Origin: Treponema sp. UBA1798
GTDB lineage: Bacteria > Spirochaetota > Spirochaetia > Treponematales > Treponemataceae
Reading direction: 5' to 3'
DNA: 10,709 bases
Assembly (NCBI GenBank): GCA_002319875.1
Contig: DCFS01000230.1
Location: 2,354-13,062, forward strand
Below, in pieces: positions 1-6,826 of the stretch. The position numbers were made by a program, and so were the translations under genes. A model generated the notes under the pieces. The model saw only the letters and a program-made list of their open reading frames with translations. It had not been told where the DNA came from and did not search any database. The stretch's first letter is position 1. Every line of letters starts with the position of its first letter.

Positions 1-164
1 TCGTTGTTCAAAACCATTCCGCCTGAAATTCCCGCACGCACTGCTGCACGGTCTACAAGCTCATGGTCATAAAAGCGGACACCAAGTTTTGCTGCAAGCT
101 GCCTGCCTATTTCACGCGCGTTGCAGCCGAATTCGCGGCCAAGTGTTACTACTACTTTCTTCAT
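1..164 (-). CDS. Cytidylate kinase-like protein, N-terminal part (cut by window start)
   Basis: Only the first 54 codons are visible; the gene runs off the left edge. The protein begins MKKVVVTLGREFGCNAREIG and continues with a segment containing KLGVRFYDHELVDRAA. This is the N-terminal pattern of the cytidylate kinase-like (AAA/P-loop) family, usually a beta strand, a [ST]REYGSGGREIG-type loop, a helix and then PFYDKEL. Here the loop reads GREFGCNAREIG, so the usual GSGG glycines are partly replaced, which may weaken nucleotide binding or mark a divergent subfamily. The start is supported by AGGGGGA a few bases upstream. It begins 27 nt after the permease stop codon and is probably the last visible gene of the transporter operon. 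Family call is fairly sure; substrate is unknown. Confidence 0.75.
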   Translation of the reverse strand, partial: MKKVVVTLGREFGCNAREIGRQLAAKLGVRFYDHELVDRAAVRAGISGGMVLNN

Positions 165-191
165 AATTCCCCCTGCTGATCGTACTGCACA

Positions 192-908
192 TCAGCGTCT
201 GCTCTGGTTGCATCTGCGTTCAACATATTTTGTAAGAATACCGAGCGGTATACAAATAACAAGATATACGATTGCAAGTATCGTATATGATTCTATCGTA
301 AGAAATGTCTGCGTACAATATGCTTTTGTCGTCAGCAGAAATTCCGGCACAGTGATGTATGCCATCAGAGAGGTGTCTTTAACAAGCATAACAAGATAAT
401 TTCCAAATACAGGAATCGAGCTGCTCAATGCCTGGGGAACTACAACACGCATAAGCGACTGGTGCGGTGTAAATCCAAGCGCGAGCGCTGCTTCCATTTG
501 TCCTTTATCAACAGAAATGATCGCACCTCTGATGACTTCAGAAATATACGTACCGTAGTTTATGCCAAGGCCCACCGTTCCTGCAACAAGACTTGTCATG
601 TTGAGCTTGAAACCGTGAAAGCCGAGAAGGTCCATAAGAAGTTCAATAAGAAGGGGTACAACGTAATACATATAGACTAGCTGAACAAGAAGCGGTGTCC
701 CGCGGATAAGTTCCTGAAACAGTACTACAATCCGTACGAGCACCCTGCTTTTTGAAACCCGCGCAAGAGCAAGCAAAAAACCGAATACGACTCCGATCAT
801 GAAACCGACAATAGTAGAAAACACAACTATATAAATTGCATGTCCCAGCAGTTTGGGAAGAAGTTCGGTAAACGCCTTCGGCCAGTTTAAATTCTGCAGT
901 ACATTCAT
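192..908 (-). CDS. Polar amino-acid ABC transporter, permease subunit
   Basis: A 238-residue inner-membrane permease of the HisM/GlnP family. It would form the membrane channel of an amino-acid importer together with the ATPase and lipoprotein encoded just upstream. It has a hydrophobic N-terminal span (about 22-48), the conserved RGTPLLVQ motif (about 69-76), further hydrophobic spans, and the cytoplasmic EAA loop containing EAALALGF (about 139-146) with a downstream P that contacts the ATPase. Length is typical of the family. The start is backed by GGAGGAG in good position, and it lies 14 nt after the ATPase stop codon, so the two are co-transcribed and probably translationally coupled. Only one permease gene is present, so the channel would be a homodimer, which is common for this class. 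The specific amino acid cannot be read from the sequence. Confidence 0.93.
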   Translation of the reverse strand: MNVLQNLNWPKAFTELLPKLLGHAIYIVVFSTIVGFMIGVVFGFLLALARVSKSRVLVRIVVLFQELIRGTPLLVQLVYMYYVVPLLIELLMDLLGFHGFKLNMTSLVAGTVGLGINYGTYISEVIRGAIISVDKGQMEAALALGFTPHQSLMRVVVPQALSSSIPVFGNYLVMLVKDTSLMAYITVPEFLLTTKAYCTQTFLTIESYTILAIVYLVICIPLGILTKYVERRCNQSRR

Positions 909-922
909 CGTAACTCCTCCTG

Positions 923-1657
923 TTATTTATTAAGTATGCGGGAAAGAAATGTTTTTGTCCGCTCGTTTTTTGGCGCGGTGAACATTTCTTCGGGAGAACT
1001 GTCTTCGACAATATAACCGCCGTCCATGAAAACTGCACGGTCAGCCACATCCTTTGCAAACTGCATTTCATGGGTAACAACAGCCATTGTCATCCCCTCT
1101 GCTGCAAGATCCCTCATGACGTTCAGAACTTCGCCTACCAGCTCCGGATCAAGCGCGCTTGTTGGTTCATCAAAGAGTATGATTTCAGGGTTCATCGCAA
1201 GGGTCCGCGCAATTGCAACACGCTGCTGCTGCCCGCCGCTGAGCGTTCCCGGATAGACTGATGCTTTTGATTCCATTCCGACTTTCCGAAGAAGGTTATA
1301 CGCTTTTTCTTCAGCTTCTTCTTTTTTCTGATGAAGCAGACCGCGGGGAGCAAATGACACGTTATCAAGTACCGTCATAAACGGAAACAGGTTAAAACGC
1401 TGGAAGCACATGCCTACATGCTGGCGGTATTCCGGTACGTCAAATTTCCTGGCGAGAATGTTCTGTCCGTTGTACACAATAGTGCCGCTTGTCGGTTCTA
1501 CAAGAAGGTTCAGGCAGCGCAGCAACGTACTTTTACCGCTCCCCGACGGTCCGATGATGGCGAGTACTTCACCCTTTGAAATATCAATGTTTATGTTCTG
1601 AAGTACATTCAATTCACCAAAATTTTTTTTGAGACTTCTCACTTCAAGCAGCGCCAT
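923..1657 (-). CDS. Polar amino-acid ABC transporter, ATP-binding subunit
   Basis: A 244-residue ATPase of the GlnQ/HisP type that powers import through the adjacent permease. All motifs are intact: Walker A GPSGSGKST (about 36-44), Q-loop in CFQRFNLFP (about 83-91), signature LSGGQQQRV (about 138-146), Walker B IILFDEP (about 158-164), D-loop SALD and H-loop THEM (about 194-197). The C-terminal ERTKTFLSRIL is typical of amino-acid transporters. The reading frame extends 26 codons further upstream to 1735, but I chose the ATG at 1657 because it is preceded by AGGCGAGG and because the family starts at this point (ALLEVRSLKKNFG). The gene lies 132 nt downstream of the SBP gene, across a potential hairpin, and 14 nt upstream of the permease gene. 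Confidence 0.95.
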   Translation of the reverse strand: MALLEVRSLKKNFGELNVLQNINIDISKGEVLAIIGPSGSGKSTLLRCLNLLVEPTSGTIVYNGQNILARKFDVPEYRQHVGMCFQRFNLFPFMTVLDNVSFAPRGLLHQKKEEAEEKAYNLLRKVGMESKASVYPGTLSGGQQQRVAIARTLAMNPEIILFDEPTSALDPELVGEVLNVMRDLAAEGMTMAVVTHEMQFAKDVADRAVFMDGGYIVEDSSPEEMFTAPKNERTKTFLSRILNK

Positions 1658-1707
1658 ATTTACCTCGCCTGGTACAGTCCAAAATAACCAATAAGCCATA
1701 AGCACTG

Positions 1708-1748
1708 CCGGATACAGTAATTCAACAGGTTGCAAACTGCTATTCCGG
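1708..1748 (-). other. Imperfect intercistronic hairpin between SBP and ATPase genes
   Basis: The 132-nt gap between the SBP and ATPase genes contains an imperfect inverted repeat. On the minus strand CCGGAATAGCAGT can pair with ACTGTATCCGG with two single-base bulges, closing a 17-nt loop. There is no T-run after it, so it is not an intrinsic terminator. Hairpins at this place in ABC-transporter operons often stabilise the binding-protein mRNA or tune downstream expression; that role is an inference here. Confidence 0.4.
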
Positions 1749-1789
1749 GAAAATGCTTACGGTTTTTGAACAGCCACCGTTTTTTCTGA

Positions 1790-2710
1790 TTAATTTCCGC
1801 GGGTGTTAATTGTGCACACACGCTGTGCAGGATCATTCGTGATTGTATGGAGTTTCGGATCAAGACCATACTTCTTGAATACGCTGTCTATATAACCTTC
1901 ATCGCGGAGCGTCATCATAACGGTGTTTACTTCCTTCATAAACGCTATATGGTCAAACGAAACTGCCGGTGCAATACGGCCGATTGTTTCAGGAACATCC
2001 TTGTATTCAGTACAGAGTTTAAGACCTTTGAGCGTATCGGGAGAGTTTGCAAAGAGGCTTTCAATAACGGTGCTGTCGGTAAGGAATGCGTCAATTTTTC
2101 CGTACTGAAGTGCGACAATAGATTCGCTCTGATCGCCGGTTGCAACAGCTTCCTTGATAAGACCGTCTTTCTGCCATCCCTGTACAACATACTGCCATGC
2201 CGTTCCTTCGGTATAACCTACGCGGGTTGTTTTAGGATCAAATGTTGACTGCCCGTTTACAGTGCTTTTCCCGGATGCAAGAAGACCGCCGCCCTGTGTG
2301 TACCAGATATCGCCGAAATATACTTTTTCTGCGCGGTCGGCACGGGTATACATACAGTCTGCAATGATGTCTATGTTGCCGTTGTTAAGATTAAGAATCA
2401 GCTCGCTGAACGGAATCAGAACCATTTCTACTTTTGAAATTCCAAGCCGTTTCGCCACTTCCTTGATAATTTCCGCATCAACACCGTCGAAGCTTCCCGT
2501 CTTCTGGTCAATGTAGGCAAACGGAGAATCGCCTGAAGAACCAACCTTGAGCACGCCGTTTTTACGCAGCTGCTGAAGGTACGGGCTGGCTCCGTCAGAA
2601 GAGCTTTCTGCGGCTGCAGTCTTTGTTTCTGACTTTTTACTGCAGGAAAGAGTAAAGACTGCTGCAGCGCAGAGTGTCAGTACAAAAAGTACTACGTGAT
2701 ATTTTTTCAT
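1790..2710 (-). CDS. Amino-acid ABC transporter solute-binding lipoprotein (SBP family 3)
   Basis: A 306-residue extracytoplasmic solute-binding protein of family 3 (SBP_bac_3), the receptor that delivers a polar amino acid or related compound to the permease. It starts with MKKYHVV and a hydrophobic signal peptide, then a lipobox F-T-L-S-C with Cys23 as the probable lipidated residue, followed by a Ser/Ala/Glu-rich linker. Threonine at -3 makes this a relaxed lipobox, as seen in spirochaetes. The mature part shows family hallmarks: NGVLKVGSSGDSPFAYID, then GSFDGVDAEIIKEVAKRLGI, then NIDIIADCMYTRADRAEKV. The frame extends nine codons upstream to 2737, but the ATG at 2710 is preceded by AGGAGG at ideal spacing. 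It is the first gene of the transporter unit and has its own promoter and a terminator-like leader. Ligand is unknown; the nearby GABA genes make GABA or a precursor a candidate. Confidence 0.93.
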   Translation of the reverse strand: MKKYHVVLFVLTLCAAAVFTLSCSKKSETKTAAAESSSDGASPYLQQLRKNGVLKVGSSGDSPFAYIDQKTGSFDGVDAEIIKEVAKRLGISKVEMVLIPFSELILNLNNGNIDIIADCMYTRADRAEKVYFGDIWYTQGGGLLASGKSTVNGQSTFDPKTTRVGYTEGTAWQYVVQGWQKDGLIKEAVATGDQSESIVALQYGKIDAFLTDSTVIESLFANSPDTLKGLKLCTEYKDVPETIGRIAPAVSFDHIAFMKEVNTVMMTLRDEGYIDSVFKKYGLDPKLHTITNDPAQRVCTINTRGN

Positions 2711-2740
2711 AGTGATGCCTCCTGAGTTTTCATTCAAAAC

Positions 2741-2790
2741 AAAAAAAGACGCCGTTCAGAAGCCGATAATGGCCTGTGAACGACGTCTTT
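2741..2790 (-). terminator. Terminator-like hairpin in the SBP 5' leader (putative attenuator)
   Basis: The arms 2745-2758 and 2777-2790 pair at 13 of 14 positions (plus strand AAAGACGCCGTTCA against TGAACGACGTCTTT), with an extra GCC/GGC pairing inside the loop. Read on the minus strand, the 3' arm runs straight into seven T's (2747-2741), the standard form of an intrinsic terminator. It lies downstream of the candidate SBP promoter and 30 nt upstream of the SBP start codon, so it would stop SBP transcription unless bypassed. No competing antiterminator fold is obvious in the roughly 20 nt upstream of the hairpin. Confidence 0.75.
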
Positions 2791-2817
2791 GTCTTGTTGA
2801 ATTCAAAATCTGGGCTC

Positions 2818-2846
2818 ACCATAGCTGAATAATTTTAAAGTGTCAA
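2818..2846 (-). promoter_or_regulatory. Sigma-70-type promoter for the SBP-ABC transporter unit
   Basis: On the minus strand TTGACA (2846-2841) is separated by exactly 17 bp from TATGGT (2823-2818). Transcription would start near 2811, giving a leader of about 100 nt that contains the terminator-like hairpin. The -35 box is a perfect consensus and the spacing is optimal; the -10 box matches at four of six positions. Confidence 0.7.
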
Positions 2847-2887
2847 GCGGTTGAAAAAAATATTCATCATAATTTGCATGTGGTTAA

Positions 2888-2916
2888 TAAAATGCTTTCT
2901 TATTTGAAGCGTTTTA
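2888..2916 (-). terminator. Weak terminator-like hairpin after the PucR-type regulator gene
   Basis: The arms 2888-2897 and 2907-2916 pair at nine of ten positions around a 9-nt loop. On the minus strand the hairpin lies 56 nt after the regulator stop codon and its descending arm ends in TTTTATT. It is AT-rich and less stable than a classic terminator, but it would separate the regulator transcript from the SBP promoter that follows. Confidence 0.4.
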
Positions 2917-2972
2917 AAAAGTCAGAAGAGTTTTGAAAACGGCTCATTCAGGTGTACATCTTCCCGGAAAAA

Positions 2973-4166
2973 CTATTTTGTTCTGTCAAGAAGCTCCCGT
3001 ATGTACAACGCTGTCTGTATGCGGTAGCGCATTTCTGAATCATTGATACCAGTTCCAAGAATTTCCCTGATCTTTCTGATACGATAGTTTACCGTATTCC
3101 GGTGTGTTGAATTTTCATGAGCAGTAACTGCAACCTTACCATCGTTATCAACGTACAGCTGTAATGTCCTTAAATAATCTGTCCGCTTTTCTGTACTAAG
3201 CACGGCAAGTTTTCCGAGAACGTCTTCGTAATACTGTTCAAGTACCGTACGGTCCCGCACCTCAGAAAGCAGCTTGAAAATTCCGAGTCTGCTGTAAAAC
3301 GACAGCCGTTCTTCCTGACGGCAAAAACGCAGAGCAAGCAGGGCATGTTCATATTCATGAAAAAGATCCGCAGGTGAAGAACACGTTCCGGAGATGCCTG
3401 TCTTCATTAAACGGAATAAACGGTCATCTCCGGCTGCCCGGCTGATTTCCGTTCCCGGCTGTTCCGGATCGCCATGAAATATATAAACGATCTTGTGATC
3501 ATGGATAAACCAGCAGAACTGCGACTGCGGAAAATTGAACCGGGCATTGAACGAATAATCGATATACCGGGAAAGCTCGTTTTCCGTTTTCAGGAAAAGC
3601 TCGTCTGGAAGTTCCAGGAGAACAATTCCGTATGAAAGTGCTTTGTCAAAGCTTGTATCGGCAAGTTCAGATGCATCAAATTTTACGGGGTAGAACAGCG
3701 CATTATAAAATAATTCTGTAATTGTTTTACGCCTCTGCCGTTCGCTGACAATCCTGTTTCCGTAATCCTGCATAATGTCAACTATGTGTATTTCCCAGGG
3801 CATGGAAAAAAGCGGAAACTGAAGAGAATCGCAGAGCTGCTTTATTTCTGAGGGAATCCCGATGATATATTTCCCCGTATTTATGATAAGGCCTGACGCA
3901 TCCAGTTCATGCAGGCACGTTACGAGCCTGGTCAGATACCCGACGGTAAAATCATATCCGTCAGTTCCGGTACCCGGCTTCGTGCGCTCAATATTCATGC
4001 CCGTCGTAAGTGCAAGTTCTCCGCCCCTGATAAAATCGATGGTACTGGTATCTTCGGTATAATACATCCAGCTGACCGGATGCTGCATTCCCTTTCTGCC
4101 TGCAAGCAGCTTAAGCCGGTATAAATCCGCTGTAGAACTGAACAATGACTGGAGCGTTATCGCCAT
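2973..4166 (-). CDS. PucR/CdaR-family transcriptional regulator
   Basis: A 397-residue regulator with the two-part layout of the PucR family. The N-terminal sensor region (about 1-130), beginning MAITLQSLF and containing VSWMYYTEDTSTIDFIRGGE and LALTTGM, matches the purine-catabolism-regulator-like domain. The C-terminal end (about 335-395) matches the PucR helix-turn-helix (HTH_30): YVDNDGKVAVTAHENSTHRN followed by TVNYRIRKIREILG. The middle is a less conserved linker domain. Family members usually respond to a small metabolite and control adjacent catabolic genes. It is transcribed divergently from the gabT-4hbD pair, with a palindromic operator candidate between them, so it is probably their regulator; whether it also controls the transporter downstream is open. 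The start follows AAGGAC at about 9 nt. A TTGTAT-17-TATAAT promoter precedes it. Confidence 0.87.
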   Translation of the reverse strand: MAITLQSLFSSTADLYRLKLLAGRKGMQHPVSWMYYTEDTSTIDFIRGGELALTTGMNIERTKPGTGTDGYDFTVGYLTRLVTCLHELDASGLIINTGKYIIGIPSEIKQLCDSLQFPLFSMPWEIHIVDIMQDYGNRIVSERQRRKTITELFYNALFYPVKFDASELADTSFDKALSYGIVLLELPDELFLKTENELSRYIDYSFNARFNFPQSQFCWFIHDHKIVYIFHGDPEQPGTEISRAAGDDRLFRLMKTGISGTCSSPADLFHEYEHALLALRFCRQEERLSFYSRLGIFKLLSEVRDRTVLEQYYEDVLGKLAVLSTEKRTDYLRTLQLYVDNDGKVAVTAHENSTHRNTVNYRIRKIREILGTGINDSEMRYRIQTALYIRELLDRTK

Positions 4167-4181
4167 ATACCTTTGTCCTTA

Positions 4182-4198
4182 TTGTGCATATAGCACAA
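4182..4198. promoter_or_regulatory. Palindromic operator candidate TTGTGC-N5-GCACAA
   Basis: A perfect 6+5+6 inverted repeat, TTGTGCATATAGCACAA, lies in the 134-bp divergent region, 15 bp from the regulator start codon. It falls downstream of the regulator's predicted transcription start (about 4226) and roughly 57 bp upstream of the predicted gabT start (about 4247). That placement suits repression of the regulator and activation of gabT by one dimeric protein. A degraded partner (GTGTGC then ACAA, spacer one base longer) lies at 4247-4261. The binding protein is inferred to be the adjacent PucR-type regulator. Confidence 0.6.
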
Positions 4199-4211
4199 AT
4201 TTTATACAAAT

Positions 4212-4240
4212 ATTTATGCAGATACACGCTTTATTATACT
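4212..4240 (+). promoter_or_regulatory. Candidate gabT promoter with weak -35
   Basis: TATACT at 4235-4240 is a reasonable -10 box for the plus-strand genes. The matching -35 position (about 4212-4218) reads ATTTATG and is poor. A good -10 with a poor -35 is typical of activator-dependent promoters and agrees with an upstream operator. It overlaps the oppositely directed regulator promoter. Confidence 0.4.
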
Positions 4241-4261
4241 TCCAAGTGTGCTAGTATACAA
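4233..4261 (-). promoter_or_regulatory. Promoter for the PucR-type regulator
   Basis: On the minus strand TTGTAT (4261-4256) is followed after exactly 17 bp by a perfect TATAAT (4238-4233), placing the start near 4226 and a 60-nt leader before the ATG. The palindromic operator candidate lies inside that leader. Confidence 0.5.
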
Positions 4262-4300
4262 CCGAAATATATTTTCGCATGTTTTTGAGGAGGCTCTATC

Positions 4301-5656
4301 ATGCTAAAAGACGAATTACCAAAAATTATCACAGAAAAACTGCCGGGCCCGAAGGCCGAAGCAATAATCAGACGCCGTCAGGCCGTTGTTCCGAATGCCA
4401 TACGCTGCGGCTACCCGTGCGTTATTGATAAAGCTGCCGGGGCAATGATACAGGATGTTGACGGAAATTACTTTCTTGACTGGGTCGGGGGAGTCGGCGT
4501 TCTGAACGTAGGACACGCACATCCTGAACTTGTTAAGGCTGTACAGAAGCAGGCTGAACGGTACTTTCACGGCATGTTCAATATCGTTACGCACGAAGGA
4601 TACGTTGAACTTGCCGAAAAACTCGGCGCCCGCGTTCCCGTCCGCGGTACCCACAACAAAGTGATGTTTGCGAACAGCGGCGCAGAAGCAGATGAAAACG
4701 CTGTAAAAATTGCGCGTTCGTATACAAAGCGTCCCAATATTATTGTTATGTCAGGAGCTTTCCACGGCCGCACACTGCTTACCATGACAATGACATCAAA
4801 AAAAGCATATGCTGTCGGACAGGGGCCGTTCCCTGACGGGATTTACCGCGCAGAATTTCCGAACTTGTACCGCAAGCCGGAGGGTATGCCGGACGATAAG
4901 GCTATTGCTTATTATGTTAAGAAATTCACGAACGTGTTTGAAGAATGCTCTCCTGCACAGTATGTTGCAGCAGTAGTCATTGAACCGCTTCAGGGAGAGG
5001 GCGGATTTATTCCTGCCCCGGTCGAATATGTAAAAGCAGTCAGAAAAATATGCGATGAAAACGGAATTCTGATTGTTGCCGACGAAGTACAGTCAGGATT
5101 CGCCCGTACCGGCAGGCTGTTCGCTTCTGAATACTGGAAGGAAGCCGGCTGCGAACCTGATATTCTTGCAACTGCAAAATCAATCGCAGGCGGAGTTCCG
5201 CTGAGTGCAGTGATCGCACGGGACGAAATAATGGACGCAGTTCCGGCCGGAGTCATCGGCGGAACGTACGGCGGAAACGCACTAGCCTGTGCAGCCGGTC
5301 TGAAAGTTCTTGACGTTATTGATAAAGAACATCTTATCGATCGTTCTAACGAAATAGGCAGAAAGTGCACAGAGCGGTTCAATTCATGGAAAGAGAAATA
5401 TGAATGCGTCGGAGACGTCCGCGGTCTGGGCGCAATGGTCGGTGTTGAATTTGTTAAGAACAAGGAAACTAAGGAACCGGCTCCCCAGCTTGTAACGGAC
5501 ATTATTCAATACGCTGCATACCACGGGCTTCTTATGGAAAACGCGGGCACATATAACAACGTCATCCGTTTCCTGGCACCGCTCGTTATTACTGACGCAC
5601 AGCTTGAAGCGGGATTCACAATCTACGAAGAAGCAATCCGTCATTGTGCAAAATAA
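4301..5656 (+). CDS. gabT: 4-aminobutyrate aminotransferase-like class III transaminase
   Basis: A 451-residue PLP-dependent class III aminotransferase, full length for the family. It would move the amino group of GABA to 2-oxoglutarate, giving succinate semialdehyde and glutamate in the cytosol. Visible motifs are FANSGAEADENAVKIAR (about 123-139), which includes the phosphate-binding SGAEA; GAFHGRT (152-158); IEPLQGEGG (227-235); VADEVQSGFARTG (259-271), with Asp261 contacting the pyridine nitrogen; and LATAKSIAGGVPLS (289-302), with Lys293 as the Schiff-base lysine. GAGGAGG lies 7 nt before the ATG. It is followed after 48 nt by a 4-hydroxybutyrate dehydrogenase gene, which supports the GABA assignment over acetylornithine or other omega-amino acids such as beta-alanine, although substrate range cannot be fixed from sequence. 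Confidence 0.88.
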   Translation: MLKDELPKIITEKLPGPKAEAIIRRRQAVVPNAIRCGYPCVIDKAAGAMIQDVDGNYFLDWVGGVGVLNVGHAHPELVKAVQKQAERYFHGMFNIVTHEGYVELAEKLGARVPVRGTHNKVMFANSGAEADENAVKIARSYTKRPNIIVMSGAFHGRTLLTMTMTSKKAYAVGQGPFPDGIYRAEFPNLYRKPEGMPDDKAIAYYVKKFTNVFEECSPAQYVAAVVIEPLQGEGGFIPAPVEYVKAVRKICDENGILIVADEVQSGFARTGRLFASEYWKEAGCEPDILATAKSIAGGVPLSAVIARDEIMDAVPAGVIGGTYGGNALACAAGLKVLDVIDKEHLIDRSNEIGRKCTERFNSWKEKYECVGDVRGLGAMVGVEFVKNKETKEPAPQLVTDIIQYAAYHGLLMENAGTYNNVIRFLAPLVITDAQLEAGFTIYEEAIRHCAK

Positions 5657-5677
5657 TGTATTCAGCATTATTTTGCA
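5647..5677. repeat. Perfect 12-bp inverted repeat over the gabT stop codon
   Basis: TGCAAAATAATG (5647-5658) and CATTATTTTGCA (5666-5677) form a perfect 12-bp stem with a 7-nt loop. The left arm contains the last codons and the stop codon of gabT. No T-run follows, so it is not a good terminator; it could stabilise the gabT message or lower expression of the next gene. Confidence 0.65.
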
Positions 5678-5704
5678 TCAATTCAAAAAGTCGGGAGCAG
5701 AAAA

Positions 5705-6820
5705 ATGAAACAGTTCAGGATCGTGCCTAAAATCTGTATGTGCGGAACAGCAGACGAATTCTGCCGGGAATTCAAACCAGGCGCTGACGATCTCGTTTTT
5801 ATGGGAAAGTCTTCGGAAAAATATTTTTCAGGAAAACTTAACGACGCACATATCATATTCCGCAGCGATTACGGCAAGGGAGAACCAACGGACGTTATGG
5901 TTGAAAAAATTTACAACGACGTCAAGAACATCCCTTACAAGCGGGTGATTGCCGTAGGCGGCGGAACGATAGTTGATGCAGCAAAACTTCTTGCATTAAA
6001 AACGTTTCATCCTGTTCTTGATTTGTATGACAAAATCATTCCGGCTCAGCGCGACAAACAGCTTATTATTATTCCGACAACATGCGGAACAGGAAGTGAA
6101 GTAACGAACATTTCAATCCTTGAACTTACAGCCCGTCATACAAAAATGGGACTTGCAGACGATGCATTGTTTGCCGACTATGCTGTGCTCATTCCTGAAC
6201 TTCTTTCAGATCTGCCGTATCAGTTCTTCGCAACAAGTTCAATCGATGCACTTGTTCACGCGACAGAATCGTATTTGTCGCCTAAAGCAACGGCTTTTTC
6301 CCGCGAATTTTCCATAAAAGCCGTGGAAATAATTCTTAACGGATATATACAGATGCAGAAGTACGGTCCTGACGCACGCATACCGCTTATGGAACAGTTT
6401 CTGTCAGCAAGTACATACGCAGGAATTGCATTCGGAAACGCAGGTACCGGAGCTGTCCATGCAATGAGCTATTCATTCGGTGCAAAATATCACGTACCTC
6501 ACGGAGAGGCAAACTATGTATTGTATACAGCGGTATTCAAAAAATATCAGTCGCTTTCACCTGACGGAGATATAAAAAAGCTCAATAGTCTGATTTCTTC
6601 TATTATAAAATGCAGAAATGATGAAGTTTATGAAGCACTTGAACGTCTGCTTAACAGTATCCTTGAAAAAAAACCAATGTGTACATATGGAGTAACGGAA
6701 AACGACCTTGCAGAATTTACCGAAAACACCATGACAAAACAGGGACGGCTTACAGCAAATAACTATTGTCCACTGAATACGGAACAGGTATTTGAAATTT
6801 ATAAAAGTGTATACTTATAA
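5705..6820 (+). CDS. 4hbD: 4-hydroxybutyrate dehydrogenase (iron-dependent alcohol dehydrogenase family)
   Basis: A 371-residue iron-containing alcohol dehydrogenase, the same length as the Clostridium kluyveri 4-hydroxybutyrate dehydrogenase as I remember it, and similar to that protein along its length. It would reduce succinate semialdehyde to 4-hydroxybutyrate with NADH. The N-terminal nucleotide-binding half carries VIAVGGGTIVDAAK (81-94) and IIPTTCGTGSEVTN (122-135). The metal ligands are visible as Asp181 and His185 (SIDALVHATE), His252 (AVHAMSY) and His266 (HVPHGEAN), with the family's spacing. GGGAG lies about 7 nt before the ATG. Placed directly after gabT, it removes the transaminase product and reoxidises NADH. 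The later genes of GABA fermentation (CoA transferase, 4-hydroxybutyryl-CoA dehydratase) are not in this window. Confidence 0.9.
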   Translation: MKQFRIVPKICMCGTADEFCREFKPGADDLVFMGKSSEKYFSGKLNDAHIIFRSDYGKGEPTDVMVEKIYNDVKNIPYKRVIAVGGGTIVDAAKLLALKTFHPVLDLYDKIIPAQRDKQLIIIPTTCGTGSEVTNISILELTARHTKMGLADDALFADYAVLIPELLSDLPYQFFATSSIDALVHATESYLSPKATAFSREFSIKAVEIILNGYIQMQKYGPDARIPLMEQFLSASTYAGIAFGNAGTGAVHAMSYSFGAKYHVPHGEANYVLYTAVFKKYQSLSPDGDIKKLNSLISSIIKCRNDEVYEALERLLNSILEKKPMCTYGVTENDLAEFTENTMTKQGRLTANNYCPLNTEQVFEIYKSVYL

Positions 6821-6826
6821 AAAGCA

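Noticed and set aside
643..1080. A 145-codon frame spanning the ATPase-permease junction.
   Set aside because: Overlaps two clear conserved genes in another frame and shows no family features.
923..1735. Longer ATPase start at 1735, adding 26 residues.
   Set aside because: The extension is unlike the family N-terminus and has no Shine-Dalgarno sequence; AGGCGAGG precedes the ATG at 1657.
2730..2819. A 29-codon GTG-started frame, rich in Phe, over the SBP leader and hairpin (ending TGA just before the SBP Shine-Dalgarno site), resembling an attenuation leader peptide.
   Set aside because: Its GTG overlaps the promoter -10 box, so it lies outside the predicted transcript, it has no Shine-Dalgarno site, and the Phe codons come from the terminator T-run. 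It would need a different transcription start to be real.
4262..4276. CGAAA-TATAT-TTTCG short palindrome upstream of the gabT ribosome site.
   Set aside because: Five-base arms in AT-rich DNA are too likely by chance to call a separate operator.
4990..5502. A 170-codon open frame antisense to gabT.
   Set aside because: Shadow of a strongly conserved gene; the translation is Ser/Pro/Thr-rich with no family features and no start signals.
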